64,000 bases of DNA from Prochlorococcus sp. AG-402-O16 (GCA_003216415.1 QCIY01000004.1:1-64000), one strand, 5' to 3'. Shown: positions 19,315 through 30,300, numbered from the stretch's first letter. Program-made: numbers and translations. Notes: generated from the sequence alone by a model not told the origin.

Positions 19315-20127
19315 ATGCTTTATTTAATAACAACAATAGTAAATACTATTGATTATTCCTTTTATAAAAGTATTTCTATATTTTTGATATCCTTCTTCTC
19401 TAATACATTTTCAGCAATTTCTGGAGGTGGAGCAGGCTTACTCCAATTGCCAGCATTGATTTTATCTGGTATTCCTTATTATCAGGCTCTAGCTAGTCAT
19501 AAATTAGCAACAGTAGCACTAGGACTAGGTGGTTCATTAAGAAATTACAAATCTCTAAAAAATGATCTGTATATTGCTTTGCAAATTTTAATTTTTGGAT
19601 TGCCTGGAGTAATTTCTGGTGCTTCTATAGTTGAATTAATATCAGAACAATATTTATATTTATTTTTAGGATTAATCTCAATATTTTTAGCATTTTACTC
19701 ATTTTCTAAATCAGATTTAGGGATGTCATCTGGGAATAATGAACTTAATTTAATTCATAAAATCAGATTTATAATTTTTATTTTCCTGATAGGCATTTTG
19801 AATGGCTCAATTTCCTCAGGAACTGGATTGCTTGTAACAGTACTTTTAATAAAAACTTTTGGGATGGATTTTCAACGAGCTATAAGTATGACATTCTTTA
19901 CTGTTGGAATTTTCTGGAATTTTATGGGAGCAATTATTTTGAGTAAAATAGGATCAGTTCCTTCAAACATATTAATCTTATTAATAGTTGGTTCTTTTAC
20001 AGGAGGATATTTTGGGGCTCATTTATCAAAATTAAAAGGAAATAAATTGGTTAAAAAAACTTTTACAATAGTATGCCTGTTAGTTGGCATTAGTTTATTT
20101 GCTAAATCTATAATAAGTTTTTTTTAG
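19315..20127 (+). CDS. TSUP (TauE/SafE) family transporter
   Basis: SAISGGGAGLLQLPALILSGIPYYQALASHKLATVALG duplicated TM architecture. Confidence 0.88.
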   Translation: MLYLITTIVNTIDYSFYKSISIFLISFFSNTFSAISGGGAGLLQLPALILSGIPYYQALASHKLATVALGLGGSLRNYKSLKNDLYIALQILIFGLPGVISGASIVELISEQYLYLFLGLISIFLAFYSFSKSDLGMSSGNNELNLIHKIRFIIFIFLIGILNGSISSGTGLLVTVLLIKTFGMDFQRAISMTFFTVGIFWNFMGAIILSKIGSVPSNILILLIVGSFTGGYFGAHLSKLKGNKLVKKTFTIVCLLVGISLFAKSIISFF

Positions 20128-20128
20128 A

Positions 20129-20209
20129 TCAATGAATTGCTAATGATAATGCGGTTGTAGTTAAAAAAAGACCGATAACAGCTGTAACAGTTAATAATGA
20201 TAGATTCAT
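20129..20209 (-). CDS. 26-aa hydrophobic microprotein MNLSLLTVTAVIGLFLTTTALSLAIH
   Basis: Hand translation; convergent with TSUP gene, one base between stops. Confidence 0.45.
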   Translation of the reverse strand: MNLSLLTVTAVIGLFLTTTALSLAIH

Positions 20210-20296
20210 TTTTTATTAATTATCCTATGTTTTAATCAATTACTTGTTGTATTAACAAATACTTTTAGTTTAAACCTTCTTTCTTTTTAAAAGTTT

Positions 20297-20326
20297 AAAA
20301 AAAAAGGCCTCACAATTAGTGGGGCC
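20297..20326 (-). terminator. Rho-independent terminator on minus strand
   Basis: GGCCCCAC-TAATT-GTGAGGCC (one G.U) followed by TTTTTTTTT. Confidence 0.85.
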
Positions 20327-20376
20327 GGGTGATGGGGAACCTTATTTTTAAACCAATTTCTTAAAAAATGCAACCC
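20297..20376 (-). ncRNA. Candidate small RNA, about 80 nt
   Basis: Minus strand: TTGATT-16 nt-TATAGA promoter-like, GGGGG start, ends in strong hairpin plus 9 T; no ORF in it. Confidence 0.5.
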
Positions 20377-20377
20377 C

Positions 20378-20421
20378 CTATCTATAGTGCATATTACACG
20401 ATAATCAAACACTACAGATAG
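20378..20421. repeat. Imperfect inverted repeat, 12-bp arms, 20-nt spacer
   Basis: CTATCTATAGTG (20378-20389) / CACTACAGATAG (20410-20421), one mismatch. Confidence 0.8.
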
Positions 20422-20594
20422 TGCTTTAGTAATATTGATCTATCAAGCCATTGTAATGTTGATATAATTTTGTAATTTTAAAATCCATAATTAAGCTTTT
20501 AATTTTACGATTTCAAGTGTTTTGATTAATTAAACTTGTTAAAAATTCGATGCACTGTATTATTCGTAAGAACTTTGTTAGTTAAAAAGCTTTA

Positions 20595-20822
20595 ATGATT
20601 GAATTAACATTACTGACTCTTTTGAATTATGTTGGAGATAATTTCTGTGAATATAGAAGTCTAGGTCATGATAATTACAAATCATTACTTCTTTCTTACA
20701 GTGATGCAAGTAATAAATTTGGACCATTACAAGTAAAAAAGGTCATTGAGAAGTCTGAAAATTTTAAAGTCACAGCTGTTGCTATTGCTGCAATTAAGTG
20801 CCCTCAGCATATAGTTAAATAA
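20595..20822 (+). CDS. Hypothetical protein
   Basis: ORF; followed by overlapping ORF. Confidence 0.5.
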   Translation: MIELTLLTLLNYVGDNFCEYRSLGHDNYKSLLLSYSDASNKFGPLQVKKVIEKSENFKVTAVAIAAIKCPQHIVK

Positions 20823-21088
20823 TGAAATTTGAATTAAAAACTGAAAATGATAATTATTCAAAGTCAATTTCACATTTATTTAGGATTTTTTTAATAATCT
20901 CGCTACTTATTATTTTTTTTGATGTCTCACTAAAATTAAGATTCATTTCAAGATATTATCAATTAGATTACAACTGTAGGCTTTTATCTGTTGAAAAATC
21001 TACATCTAATTTTAAGAAATTATCTCAGCTTTCTAAACTAAAAAGCAAACAAAGAATTTGGGATTTTTGTAGAGAGTTGATTAAATAA
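20822..21088 (+). CDS. Hypothetical membrane protein
   Basis: ORF; one TM segment. Confidence 0.5.
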   Translation: MKFELKTENDNYSKSISHLFRIFLIISLLIIFFDVSLKLRFISRYYQLDYNCRLLSVEKSTSNFKKLSQLSKLKSKQRIWDFCRELIK

Positions 21089-21091
21089 TAT

Positions 21092-21886
21092 TTAACTAGA
21101 AGCTGATGAATAGAACTTTAATGCAAATAGCCAGAATTTTCTAGAACTATAGAGAAACACTATAGAAACAAAAACTTCAAGTAATATTTTCCATAATTGA
21201 GAAAGTCCAAGGAAAACTTCAGAGGGGATTGAAGTTATAAATGCAAGAGGAATGAATACACTAAAAAATATTCTTAAAGATAATGAAAATGAATTTAAAG
21301 GAAATCTACCAATGTAAAGGAATGATCTTAATACTTCTGTAGCATTCCATGTCTTTACAAACCAAATAGTAGTTGTAGAAATAAAAAACCATAAGCTATA
21401 TAAAATACTAATTGAACAGATTATCGTAATAAAGCATAAAATCAGAAAACTTAAGTTAATATTTATTTGATTGATTTTTATACAGTACAACAATAAGCAA
21501 AATCCAAGAATTATTTCCAAAAAACCAGACGGTGTTATTTTTTTTAAAGAAATAAAAAATTGACTATCAATAGGTTTTAAAAGTACGAAATCTAAGGTTC
21601 CTTCTCTTATGTGTTTTACTATTTCGGTAAGATTTGGATTGAACCATGTATTAGTTATTCCATTTAAAATTGTATAAATACCTTGAATTATTAGTGCCTC
21701 CTCAAAATCCCAACCTCCAATACTTGAATTGTTTTGAAAGAAAATAGATAATAAAAAAATACTTCCTATTAGACTTAAAATTGCTGTAATAAAATCAATT
21801 AATATATTTGCTTTATACTCAAATTCAGAAGCTAAAGAAGTATGTAAAAACTTTTTATAAACTTTTAAATATCTTCTTAAATTCAT
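21092..21886 (-). CDS. ABC-2 type transporter permease
   Basis: Multi-TM protein in a three-gene cluster with ABC ATPase. Confidence 0.85.
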   Translation of the reverse strand: MNLRRYLKVYKKFLHTSLASEFEYKANILIDFITAILSLIGSIFLLSIFFQNNSSIGGWDFEEALIIQGIYTILNGITNTWFNPNLTEIVKHIREGTLDFVLLKPIDSQFFISLKKITPSGFLEIILGFCLLLYCIKINQININLSFLILCFITIICSISILYSLWFFISTTTIWFVKTWNATEVLRSFLYIGRFPLNSFSLSLRIFFSVFIPLAFITSIPSEVFLGLSQLWKILLEVFVSIVFLYSSRKFWLFALKFYSSASS

Positions 21887-22677
21887 GATCCCATAGCAGT
21901 ATATTTTTTCGTTCCTTTAGACCATATTTTTTTAAATGCTGGGAATAGTAAAAGAATCCATAGTATTTGCATACTAAAGCCTCCACTAATATTTGTTGCA
22001 TTACCTGATAGTAAGTTTGCAGGGAAATCGATTAGATATGGGAAAGGAGTTAAATAAATCCAAGATTTAACATATTCGGGAAATGAAACTACTGGAGCCA
22101 AAAGACCTGAGAGAAATAAAGTTGGGATAAATAACAATCTTTCGATTGAGGATGCTTTTTCTGTCCAGAAACATATACATGCAACTATTGATTGAATTAA
22201 AAATTGAATTAAGAAAGATAAGAAAGTTGATATTATTGATAAGAATAAAATACTTAAATTTGGAATCCATATACTTTCTGGGTTAAATATAAAAAAGAAA
22301 CAAGCTATTATTAGAGCGAATGGAAATCTCGTTATTTGTTCAGCAAGATGTTGTGCAAAATACCTGAAAAATGGATTTAAAGGTTGGATCAAATATGGAG
22401 ATACTTTACCCATAAGAGAATCTTCTTCAAAACTAAATACAACCCAAACTACTGAAAACTGTCTTACAAAAAAGGCACACAAGAAATACCTAGAAAGCAT
22501 AATATCACTCATGTTAATAGATGCATTAAGATCGTTATTTGTCCATATGTTTAACATGAAAAAAGGAATAATTCCTGAAATTGCCCATAATGCAATTTCA
22601 ACTCGATATTCCAACATGTTTGAATATTGAACCTTTAATAAGGTAAAAATTTTACGTTTAATCAAATTAGGTATCAT
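21883..22677 (-). CDS. ABC-2 type transporter permease
   Basis: Multi-TM protein; 4-nt overlap with neighbour. Confidence 0.85.
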   Translation of the reverse strand: MIPNLIKRKIFTLLKVQYSNMLEYRVEIALWAISGIIPFFMLNIWTNNDLNASINMSDIMLSRYFLCAFFVRQFSVVWVVFSFEEDSLMGKVSPYLIQPLNPFFRYFAQHLAEQITRFPFALIIACFFFIFNPESIWIPNLSILFLSIISTFLSFLIQFLIQSIVACICFWTEKASSIERLLFIPTLFLSGLLAPVVSFPEYVKSWIYLTPFPYLIDFPANLLSGNATNISGGFSMQILWILLLFPAFKKIWSKGTKKYTAMGS

Positions 22678-23662
22678 AATCTTTTTTTATTAAAATTTTC
22701 CCAATAATTTCATCTATAGGTGGTTCATTTATATAGAGGTCCTCGATATCAAAATTATTTAGGATGGTTTTCAGAGAAGAAGTAATAGAGTTATTTTTAA
22801 CTTTTATTGTGATCTCATTCTTTGTTTTGTTTTTAACCGTAAAGCCAGAATTTTCTATTTGAAGTACATCTTTTTCTGAGTGGCAAACTAATAAAATTTC
22901 TTTAACAGGTGTTAGTTTTTTTAATAATAGATCTAGTTTTCCATCATATGATATGGATCCGTTGTGAACACATATAACCCTCTTGCATAATGATGTAATA
23001 TCTTTCATGTAATGACTCGTTAGGCATATCGTTGCATTAGTTTCCTCATTATATTTTTGAAGGAATTTTCTTAAATTTCTCTGTGCATTAATATCTAGAC
23101 CAAGAGTAGGTTCGTCTAAAAATAGAATATTTGGTTCATGTATCAAAGCTGCTAGTAATTCTGACTTCATACGCTGCCCTAGAGATAGTTTTCTAACAGG
23201 TATGTATAGCTCATTATCAATCTCAAGCATATCTGATAATTTTCTTATTCTTCTTTTTGCTTCGTTCTTATCTAAGTCATATATTGATGCATTTAAATAA
23301 AACGATTCAATTGGTGGAAGATCCCAAATAAGTTGTTGTTTTTGACCCATTATTAAAGTGATATTCTTTAAGAAATTATCTTTTCTCCTGAACGGTAGGT
23401 GGCCTGAAACTGAAATTGTACCTTCACTTGGATATATTAAGCCACAAAGCATTTTTAAAATTGTTGTTTTTCCCGCCCCATTAGCACCTAGGAAACCTAC
23501 AATTTCTCCCTCTTTTATTTTAAAACTTATATTTTTTATAACCTTTAAACTTTTTGTTTTTCTTCTAAAAAAATGTTTAATTGTGCCTTTTAAACCAGGT
23601 TCCCTGGAAGATATATCAAATGATTTAGATAATCTTTCGACATCGATAATATTTTTTACCAT
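22667..23662 (-). CDS. ABC transporter ATP-binding protein
   Basis: GANGAGKTT Walker A, LSLGQRMKSELLAALIHEPNILFLDEPT. Confidence 0.95.
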   Translation of the reverse strand: MVKNIIDVERLSKSFDISSREPGLKGTIKHFFRRKTKSLKVIKNISFKIKEGEIVGFLGANGAGKTTILKMLCGLIYPSEGTISVSGHLPFRRKDNFLKNITLIMGQKQQLIWDLPPIESFYLNASIYDLDKNEAKRRIRKLSDMLEIDNELYIPVRKLSLGQRMKSELLAALIHEPNILFLDEPTLGLDINAQRNLRKFLQKYNEETNATICLTSHYMKDITSLCKRVICVHNGSISYDGKLDLLLKKLTPVKEILLVCHSEKDVLQIENSGFTVKNKTKNEITIKVKNNSITSSLKTILNNFDIEDLYINEPPIDEIIGKILIKKDYDT

Positions 23663-23737
23663 TTCAGTTTTTGGAAATTCTTAAGGTTTTTGATTATTTA
23701 ATAAATTAACAATAATTTAGAAAAAAAATTTTATGAT

Positions 23738-24127
23738 TTAAAAAATATCTTTAAAGGAGACAACAAGCCAGAGAAAAAAGTTAATTGGATTAAGTAACTC
23801 GCTAATCTTATGTTTATTTTTATAATTTAATTTTCTTAAAGAATTAAATATCACACTATTTTTTTCTTTTGAATCGTTGATTTTTTTTATTACGTTACCA
23901 TTTTCGTCGAGGAGATCAATTTCGTCTTCAAAAAACCATTGCTCTGACCCATTAGATAATTGCAAGACGACACCAATACCTTTCCCATCAGTTATTCTGA
24001 AATCACTTATTTTACCTACGGAAGAAATATTTATAGCATCAATGATTTCTTTGGTTAATCTATCTTTTGATAGTTCTAAATTAACTTGAACAGAATTTCC
24101 TATCTTTGCTTTATCTAAAATTGACAT
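23738..24127 (-). CDS. PetP-like (DUF2862) protein with C-terminal hydrophobic extension
   Basis: VGKISDFRITDGKGIGVVLQLSNGSEQWFFEDEIDLLDENG core resembles cytochrome b6f PetP. Confidence 0.75.
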   Translation of the reverse strand: MSILDKAKIGNSVQVNLELSKDRLTKEIIDAINISSVGKISDFRITDGKGIGVVLQLSNGSEQWFFEDEIDLLDENGNVIKKINDSKEKNSVIFNSLRKLNYKNKHKISELLNPINFFLWLVVSFKDIF

Positions 24128-24197
24128 TTTTTAGGTTATTATACTTACTAATAATTTAATTATGTGCTAAATCTTAATTATTGATTGATTTATATAA

Positions 24198-24344
24198 TTA
24201 AGATTTTTTGAATATTGCTTCGAGAATTCTTTTTATTGAGATTGTTGTTATCCTCAAGAAGACAAAAAATAACCCTAACCAACCTAAAATTACAGCTATT
24301 GACAACAAACTTGAACCTAGATCACGCTGTAGTAAACTCTGCAT
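24198..24344 (-). CDS. 48-aa single-TM protein MQSLLQRDLGSSLLSIAVILGWLGLFFVFLRITTISIKRILEAIFKKS
   Basis: Hand translation; not in ORF track. Confidence 0.55.
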   Translation of the reverse strand: MQSLLQRDLGSSLLSIAVILGWLGLFFVFLRITTISIKRILEAIFKKS

Positions 24345-24685
24345 TTATTTCTAAATTATTTGATATCACTATAGTTTATTAACTTAATTATTTAAATAAG
24401 TGAAAGAATAAATTTTATATTGAATGTAAAAATTCTAATCCTGATATTGTTTGTAGATATGATTTATGAGTTAATATTGTAGATAGGAATTAATAAAATA
24501 TTTTGGAGCTAACTTTAAACTCTTATATTGGAATAATTTTCATCATTATTGGTTTAATAGTGAGAGTTGATTTAAAATTTTCCATGCAAAAGGATCTTTA
24601 AAAAGTTTAATTATTTTATATTGATATAATAATAAATCCAATATTTTTTAAAATCTTCTTAATTTCTGAAACTAATTGCAAAAAC

Positions 24686-24710
24686 TAAAAAAACAGCTAA
24701 TAAGCTGCTT
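24686..24710 (-). terminator. Rho-independent terminator downstream of tRNA
   Basis: AGCAGCT-TATT-AGCTGTT then T run on minus strand. Confidence 0.75.
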
Positions 24711-24715
24711 TTATA

Positions 24716-24792
<77 letters not shown>

Positions 24793-24838
24793 TCATATAC
24801 ATAGCATACATCTGAAAGGGTTCTTTTTTTTTATTTCT

Positions 24839-25804
24839 TTAGGATTCTTGGAATTTTAATTGCCCTTTAACTTCAATTCGCACTCCCTCAGAAAAATTAA
24901 ATACCTTTTCTTCAATGTCTTGAATTCTTAAGTCAGAAATCCATTCTAATTGTTTTAGTAAGTGAAGACTAACAGCATGTTTTGCTCTTTTTGAACCATC
25001 TTCTACTTTTAATGCCAGTCCTATCCCTTCATTTACTTTGCAAAGACACTGGATTCCTTCTGCACCACCTTTACCTATAACTTGTCCATGAGAAGCTTTA
25101 ATTATTTCTGTATCGAATTTATTGTTGTCACTTATCATCATTGGGTTAGTTGTCATAGCTCTACTGATTTGCTCTAACTCAGCATTTTCGGAACTGCTTA
25201 GGAGAGAGTATAACTTTGACATTTCTATTAGTTTTAAATAAAGAGTTGGCGCACCACAATCATCACGTTCAGGGTTTATTTCAGTTAAAGGGATTTCAAG
25301 TAGTTCGGAAACAATTCTGAAAATTTCCATTTGCAGTGGATGATCCCCTTTTAAGTAACTCTCTATTGGCCAATTTAACTTTTTGCATGTAGCTAGAAAA
25401 GCGGCATGTTTACCTGAGCAATTATGCTCTAATGGACTTGACTTTGATTTTGGGCATTTCAAATTATTAATGTCAATGTCGTATTCCCATAAAATTTTGA
25501 AGGCTTCCCTTGAATGAATTTTTGAACCACTATGTGAACCGCATGCTAACGCAATTGATTTTGAAGGATTATTGATTTTTGCTGCGGCTCCACTGCTAAC
25601 AAATGGTATTGCCTGAAATGGTTTTAATGCTGACCTAATGAAACTTTTATATTCTGGATTACCTGCGCACATTAAAACTCTCCCTTTTTTGTCGCTGATA
25701 ACAGCATGAATTTTGTGTATTGACTCAATATTGGAACCTCTTATTAAGGTTGCTTGTAAAGGAGGGTTATTAGATGTATAAAGATTTTTGAAGTTTGAAC
25801 TCAT
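24839..25804 (-). CDS. Asparaginase (Asn_ase_II type)
   Basis: AVISDKKGRVLMCAGNP, SALKPFQAIPFV, NCSGKHAAFLA, HP.Q motifs. Confidence 0.9.
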   Translation of the reverse strand: MSSNFKNLYTSNNPPLQATLIRGSNIESIHKIHAVISDKKGRVLMCAGNPEYKSFIRSALKPFQAIPFVSSGAAAKINNPSKSIALACGSHSGSKIHSREAFKILWEYDIDINNLKCPKSKSSPLEHNCSGKHAAFLATCKKLNWPIESYLKGDHPLQMEIFRIVSELLEIPLTEINPERDDCGAPTLYLKLIEMSKLYSLLSSSENAELEQISRAMTTNPMMISDNNKFDTEIIKASHGQVIGKGGAEGIQCLCKVNEGIGLALKVEDGSKRAKHAVSLHLLKQLEWISDLRIQDIEEKVFNFSEGVRIEVKGQLKFQES

Positions 25805-26299
25805 TTAAAAATTTATATATTGAAAAAGCAAAATTCCTGACAAAGCTAAGACAGAGATAATAGAAAAAATTTGAATTAAATTTTTTAAAATAGGCTTAAC
25901 CTCAATTGTGGCAATAAGTGATTCTTTGTCTTTTAAAACTACTGGCTTTATCCATACTTGCCCGTCATACCAGCCAGATTCTTCATACTCAACTCTTTCA
26001 GAAGTCAATCTTTTAAATACATGATTCCAACCAAGATATAATCTTATAGATATTAAAAGAGGTATTGTTAAGCTACTAAATAAACTTAATAAAATATATT
26101 TTAAAATAAATTTTTTGAAATATATACTTCCAGAAGAAATAACGAGAAATATAAGAAAAGCACCTATCCAGAATTTAATCAATACGAAAATTAATGATTT
26201 TTTAGTTTTTGGCCAAGAAAAGATTGTAGATTTTGATAACTCAATGAATTCATTTGTTGGTTGTTGCTCCCTAGGGACAGGACATTTGGTTTCGTTCAT
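25805..26299 (-). CDS. CGLD27-like membrane protein
   Basis: CPVPREQQPTNEFIELSKSTIFSWP; EESGWYDGQVWIKP. Confidence 0.85.
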   Translation of the reverse strand: MNETKCPVPREQQPTNEFIELSKSTIFSWPKTKKSLIFVLIKFWIGAFLIFLVISSGSIYFKKFILKYILLSLFSSLTIPLLISIRLYLGWNHVFKRLTSERVEYEESGWYDGQVWIKPVVLKDKESLIATIEVKPILKNLIQIFSIISVLALSGILLFQYINF

Positions 26300-26308
26300 A
26301 AATGAAAA

Positions 26309-26653
26309 TTATGGAAATGCAAGATTATCTCCATTGCTCCAGAATGATTCAAGATCATAATATTTTCTTATCTCTGGTTGAAAAATATTTACAATCAAAT
26401 CACCATAATCAAGCAAAGCCCATTTCGCCTCGCTAATACCTTCTTTTCTAATTGGTTCTACTTTAGCTTTCTCTCTTAACTCGCCTTCTACAGAGTTAGT
26501 TATAGATCTAACCTGAACATCAGATAATCCCTCTGCAATTAATATCCATTCACTTATGAAAGAGACTTTGTCAATTTTTATAAGTTTTATATCTTTAGCC
26601 TTTTTTTCGTCACAAGCTTTAGCTGCAATTAAAACTAAACGTTTATTGTCCAT
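26309..26653 (-). CDS. rsfS: Ribosome silencing factor RsfS family
   Basis: DIKLIKIDKVSFISEWILIAEGLSDVQVRSI...WALLDYGDLIVNIFQPEIRKYYDLESFW; ATG at 26653 preferred. Confidence 0.92.
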   Translation of the reverse strand: MDNKRLVLIAAKACDEKKAKDIKLIKIDKVSFISEWILIAEGLSDVQVRSITNSVEGELREKAKVEPIRKEGISEAKWALLDYGDLIVNIFQPEIRKYYDLESFWSNGDNLAFP

Positions 26654-27281
26654 ATATATTTTCACTTGAAACTGATTGTTCTGAACCTTCTTGCTGAGAT
26701 AATTCTGCTCTGGCTTTTTCAGCACTTTTTCTTAGAGCATCTAATCTATCCTCAAAGAAGCTTCTTTTTTTCTTTTTTCTTGTTTTTTCTATTAACTCCT
26801 TTAGTGCTCCTCCAAGACTTTTATAAGCATTTGGGATACTATATCCAAATCTACAAGCAAGATCTATGGCTCTTTCATCCGCAAAAATAGCATCTTGGAG
26901 TTTTTTTTCAGAATTATTCTTTATGTATAATCTATAACCTGCAAAACTTGATAAACCAAGAGCAAGTAATAAAAGTAATCCATCTTGTACCCACAACTCA
27001 CCTATTGCTCCTCCTAGTCCTATTGCAAGAGCCGCCATTTCCCATCCATCTCTGGGTATTGCGTCATTTTGAATTTTACCTACTTCGTGCCAAAATAATA
27101 AATTTCTGTGGTCAATAGCAAAATTATCCCATTCATCTAAATCTATTTGTATTTCAACTTCGTCACGACCAATTTCCTCAAGTGTTATTAAAGGTGGATC
27201 TATTGCTGCAGCAGCTTCAATAAATACCCAACTTTCATTTTCTGGAGGCAACAAACTTTTAAGTCGCTGAAGTTCGCTCAT
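26643..27281 (-). CDS. DUF3318-like protein
   Basis: MSELQRLKSLLPPENESWVFIEAAAAIDPPLITLEEIGRDEVEIQIDL. Confidence 0.75.
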   Translation of the reverse strand: MSELQRLKSLLPPENESWVFIEAAAAIDPPLITLEEIGRDEVEIQIDLDEWDNFAIDHRNLLFWHEVGKIQNDAIPRDGWEMAALAIGLGGAIGELWVQDGLLLLLALGLSSFAGYRLYIKNNSEKKLQDAIFADERAIDLACRFGYSIPNAYKSLGGALKELIEKTRKKKKRSFFEDRLDALRKSAEKARAELSQQEGSEQSVSSENIYGQ

Positions 27282-27389
27282 AAAAAATTAATTTCTTTCA
27301 ATACTATAGAAACAAATGTTGCTTTTCAAGTAACTTGATTAACATCTGATGATTTATAAGTAGCATGAAATAAACGAAGGTTTTAAATT

Positions 27390-30300
27390 ATGCCTCAACG
27401 AGGTGATCTTAAAAAAATTCTTATTCTTGGTTCAGGCCCAATTGTTATAGGACAAGCTTGTGAATTTGATTACTCTGGAACTCAAGCTTGTAAAGCTTTA
27501 AGAAAAGCTGGTTATGAAATTATCTTGATAAATTCAAATCCGGCCTCAATAATGACAGACCCTGATATTGCAAGCAAAACATATATAGAACCATTAACGC
27601 ATGAAATCGTATCTCAGATTATTTTAAAGGAAAAACCTGATGCCATTCTTCCCACTATGGGAGGTCAAACCGCTCTGAATTTAGCGGTTAAATTATCAGA
27701 GTCGGATTTCTTGAATAAAAATAATGTTGAATTAATTGGTGCTGATTTAAAAGCTATTAATAAGGCTGAAGATAGGAAATTATTTAAAGAATCGATGGAA
27801 AAAATAAATGTAAATGTATGTCCATCTGGTATTGCATCTAACTTGACTGAAGCAAATGATGTATCAAAAAAAATTAATTCTTATCCTCTTATAATAAGGC
27901 CAGCATTTACTTTAGGTGGTGGTGGAGGTGGAATTGCATACAACCTTGAGGAATTTGTAGAATTGTGTAATACCGGTTTAGAGGAAAGTCCTAGTAATCA
28001 AATATTGATTGAAAAATCACTTATTGGATGGAAAGAATTTGAATTAGAGGTGATGAGAGATACTGCAGATAATGTAGTAATTGTTTGCAGTATTGAAAAT
28101 TTAGACCCAATGGGTATCCATACTGGAGATTCGATAACTGTTGCTCCTGCACAGACTTTAACGGATAAGGAATATCAGAGATTAAGGGACTTGTCATTGA
28201 AAATCATAAGAGAAGTAGGAGTTGAAACTGGAGGGAGTAATATTCAATTTGCAATAAATCCCACTAATGGAGAAGTAATAGTTATAGAGATGAATCCTCG
28301 AGTTAGTAGGTCCTCCGCTTTGGCAAGTAAAGCCACTGGCTTTCCCATAGCCAAGATTGCAGCTTTATTATCTGTTGGTTATACACTTGATGAGATTATT
28401 AACGACATTACAAAAAAAACACCTGCATGTTTTGAACCTTCAATTGATTATGTAGTTACCAAAATTCCTAGATTTGCTTTTGAAAAGTTTAAAGGATCAT
28501 CAAATATGCTAAGCACTTCAATGAAATCCGTTGGTGAGTCAATGGCAATAGGTCGCTCTTTTGAAGAATCATTTCAGAAAGCATTACGGTCATTAGAAGT
28601 TGGGATTTATGGATGGGAATGTAATTCAATAGATGAAACTAAGAACGAGAATGACTTACAGACTAGTTTAAGAAACCCAACATCTGAAAGAATTCTCATT
28701 ATTAAGAAAGCAATGCAGTTAGGAAAAACTAATGCTTTTATCCAAGAATTTACGAATATTGATTTATGGTTTATTGAAAAATTACGGAATATCTTTGATT
28801 TCGAACATGATTATTTGAGAGATAAAGAACTTTATAATCTAGATCGAGATTTGATGCTACATGCTAAACAATTAGGTTTCTCAGATCAACAGATTGCAAA
28901 TTTAACTAATTCTGAGTTTTTTGAAGTAAGAAGATACAGAAAAAATTTGAATATAATACCAATTTATAAAACTGTAGATACTTGTTCAGCAGAATTCTCT
29001 TCCTCAACCCCTTATCATTATTCAACTTACGAAGAGCCTTTTATTAATTTAGATTCTCAATTTTTTGATAACGAAATTTCAAAAAATAATGATTCAAAAA
29101 AAATTATGATTTTAGGAGGAGGTCCAAACAGAATTGGTCAGGGAATTGAATTTGATTATTGTTGTTGCCATGCTTCATATCAAGCCTCGGCAAATGGTTA
29201 CAAAACGATAATGGTTAATAGTAATCCTGAGACTGTATCAACAGATTATGATACAAGCGATATTTTATATTTTGAACCTGTGACTTTGGAGGATGTCATT
29301 AACATTATAGAAGCTGAAAATCCTTATGGACTGATTGTTCAATTTGGAGGACAAACTCCTTTGAAGTTATCATTGCCTTTATTTGATTGGCTTAAATCTA
29401 ATGATGGAGCGAGAACCGGATCAATAATTCTTGGGACTTCGCCAATTTCAATCGACTTAGCAGAAGATAGAGAGGAATTTACAAAAATACTTGAGGAATT
29501 AAATATTAGGCAACCCTTAAACGGAATAGCTCGTAATCAAAATGAAGCACAAAATGTTGCAAAAAATATAGGATTTCCCTTAGTTGTTAGACCCTCTTAT
29601 GTTTTAGGTGGCAGAGCCATGGAAATTGTTAAGGATGAGAATGAATTATCGAGATATATCTCTGAGGCAGTGAAGGTATCTCCTGATCATCCAATTCTTC
29701 TTGATCAATATTTGAATAACGCTATTGAAATAGATGTTGATGCTTTATGTGATTCAGAAGGTTCAGTTGTAATTGCTGGTTTAATGGAACATGTTGAACC
29801 CGCAGGAATTCACTCTGGAGATTCAGCTTGTTGTTTACCATCCATTTCTCTTTCAAAATCTACTGTAGATAGTGTAAGAAATTGGACTAAATTAATTGCA
29901 AAAAGACTTAATGTTATTGGTTTAATTAATTTGCAATTTGCTGTGACAAATTTAAATAATAAAGAAAATAAACTATTTATTTTAGAGGCAAATCCAAGAG
30001 CTTCCAGAACTGTTCCATTTGTTTCAAAGGCTATCGGTAAACCAGTTGCAAAATTAGCTACACAGTTAATGCAAGGTTTTACTTTAGAAGATATTAATTT
30101 TACTGAAGAATTTTCTCCAAAATATCAAGCAATTAAAGAAGCTGTTTTGCCTTTTAAAAGATTTCCTGGATCTGATACATTACTTGGTCCTGAAATGAGA
30201 TCTACTGGAGAAGTAATGGGCTTAGCTAAAGATTTTGGAATTGCTTATGCTAAGTCAGAATTAGCTGCAGGAAATGGTGTCCCTTCTGAGGGTGTAGCTT

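Noticed and set aside
21092-23662. Three-gene ABC-2 exporter as a possible novel system
   Set aside because: Ordinary architecture of one ATPase plus two ABC-2 permeases; no linked biosynthetic or regulatory genes to suggest novelty.
23358-23684. 108-aa plus-strand ORF
   Set aside because: Antisense to the ABC ATPase; no recognisable motif.
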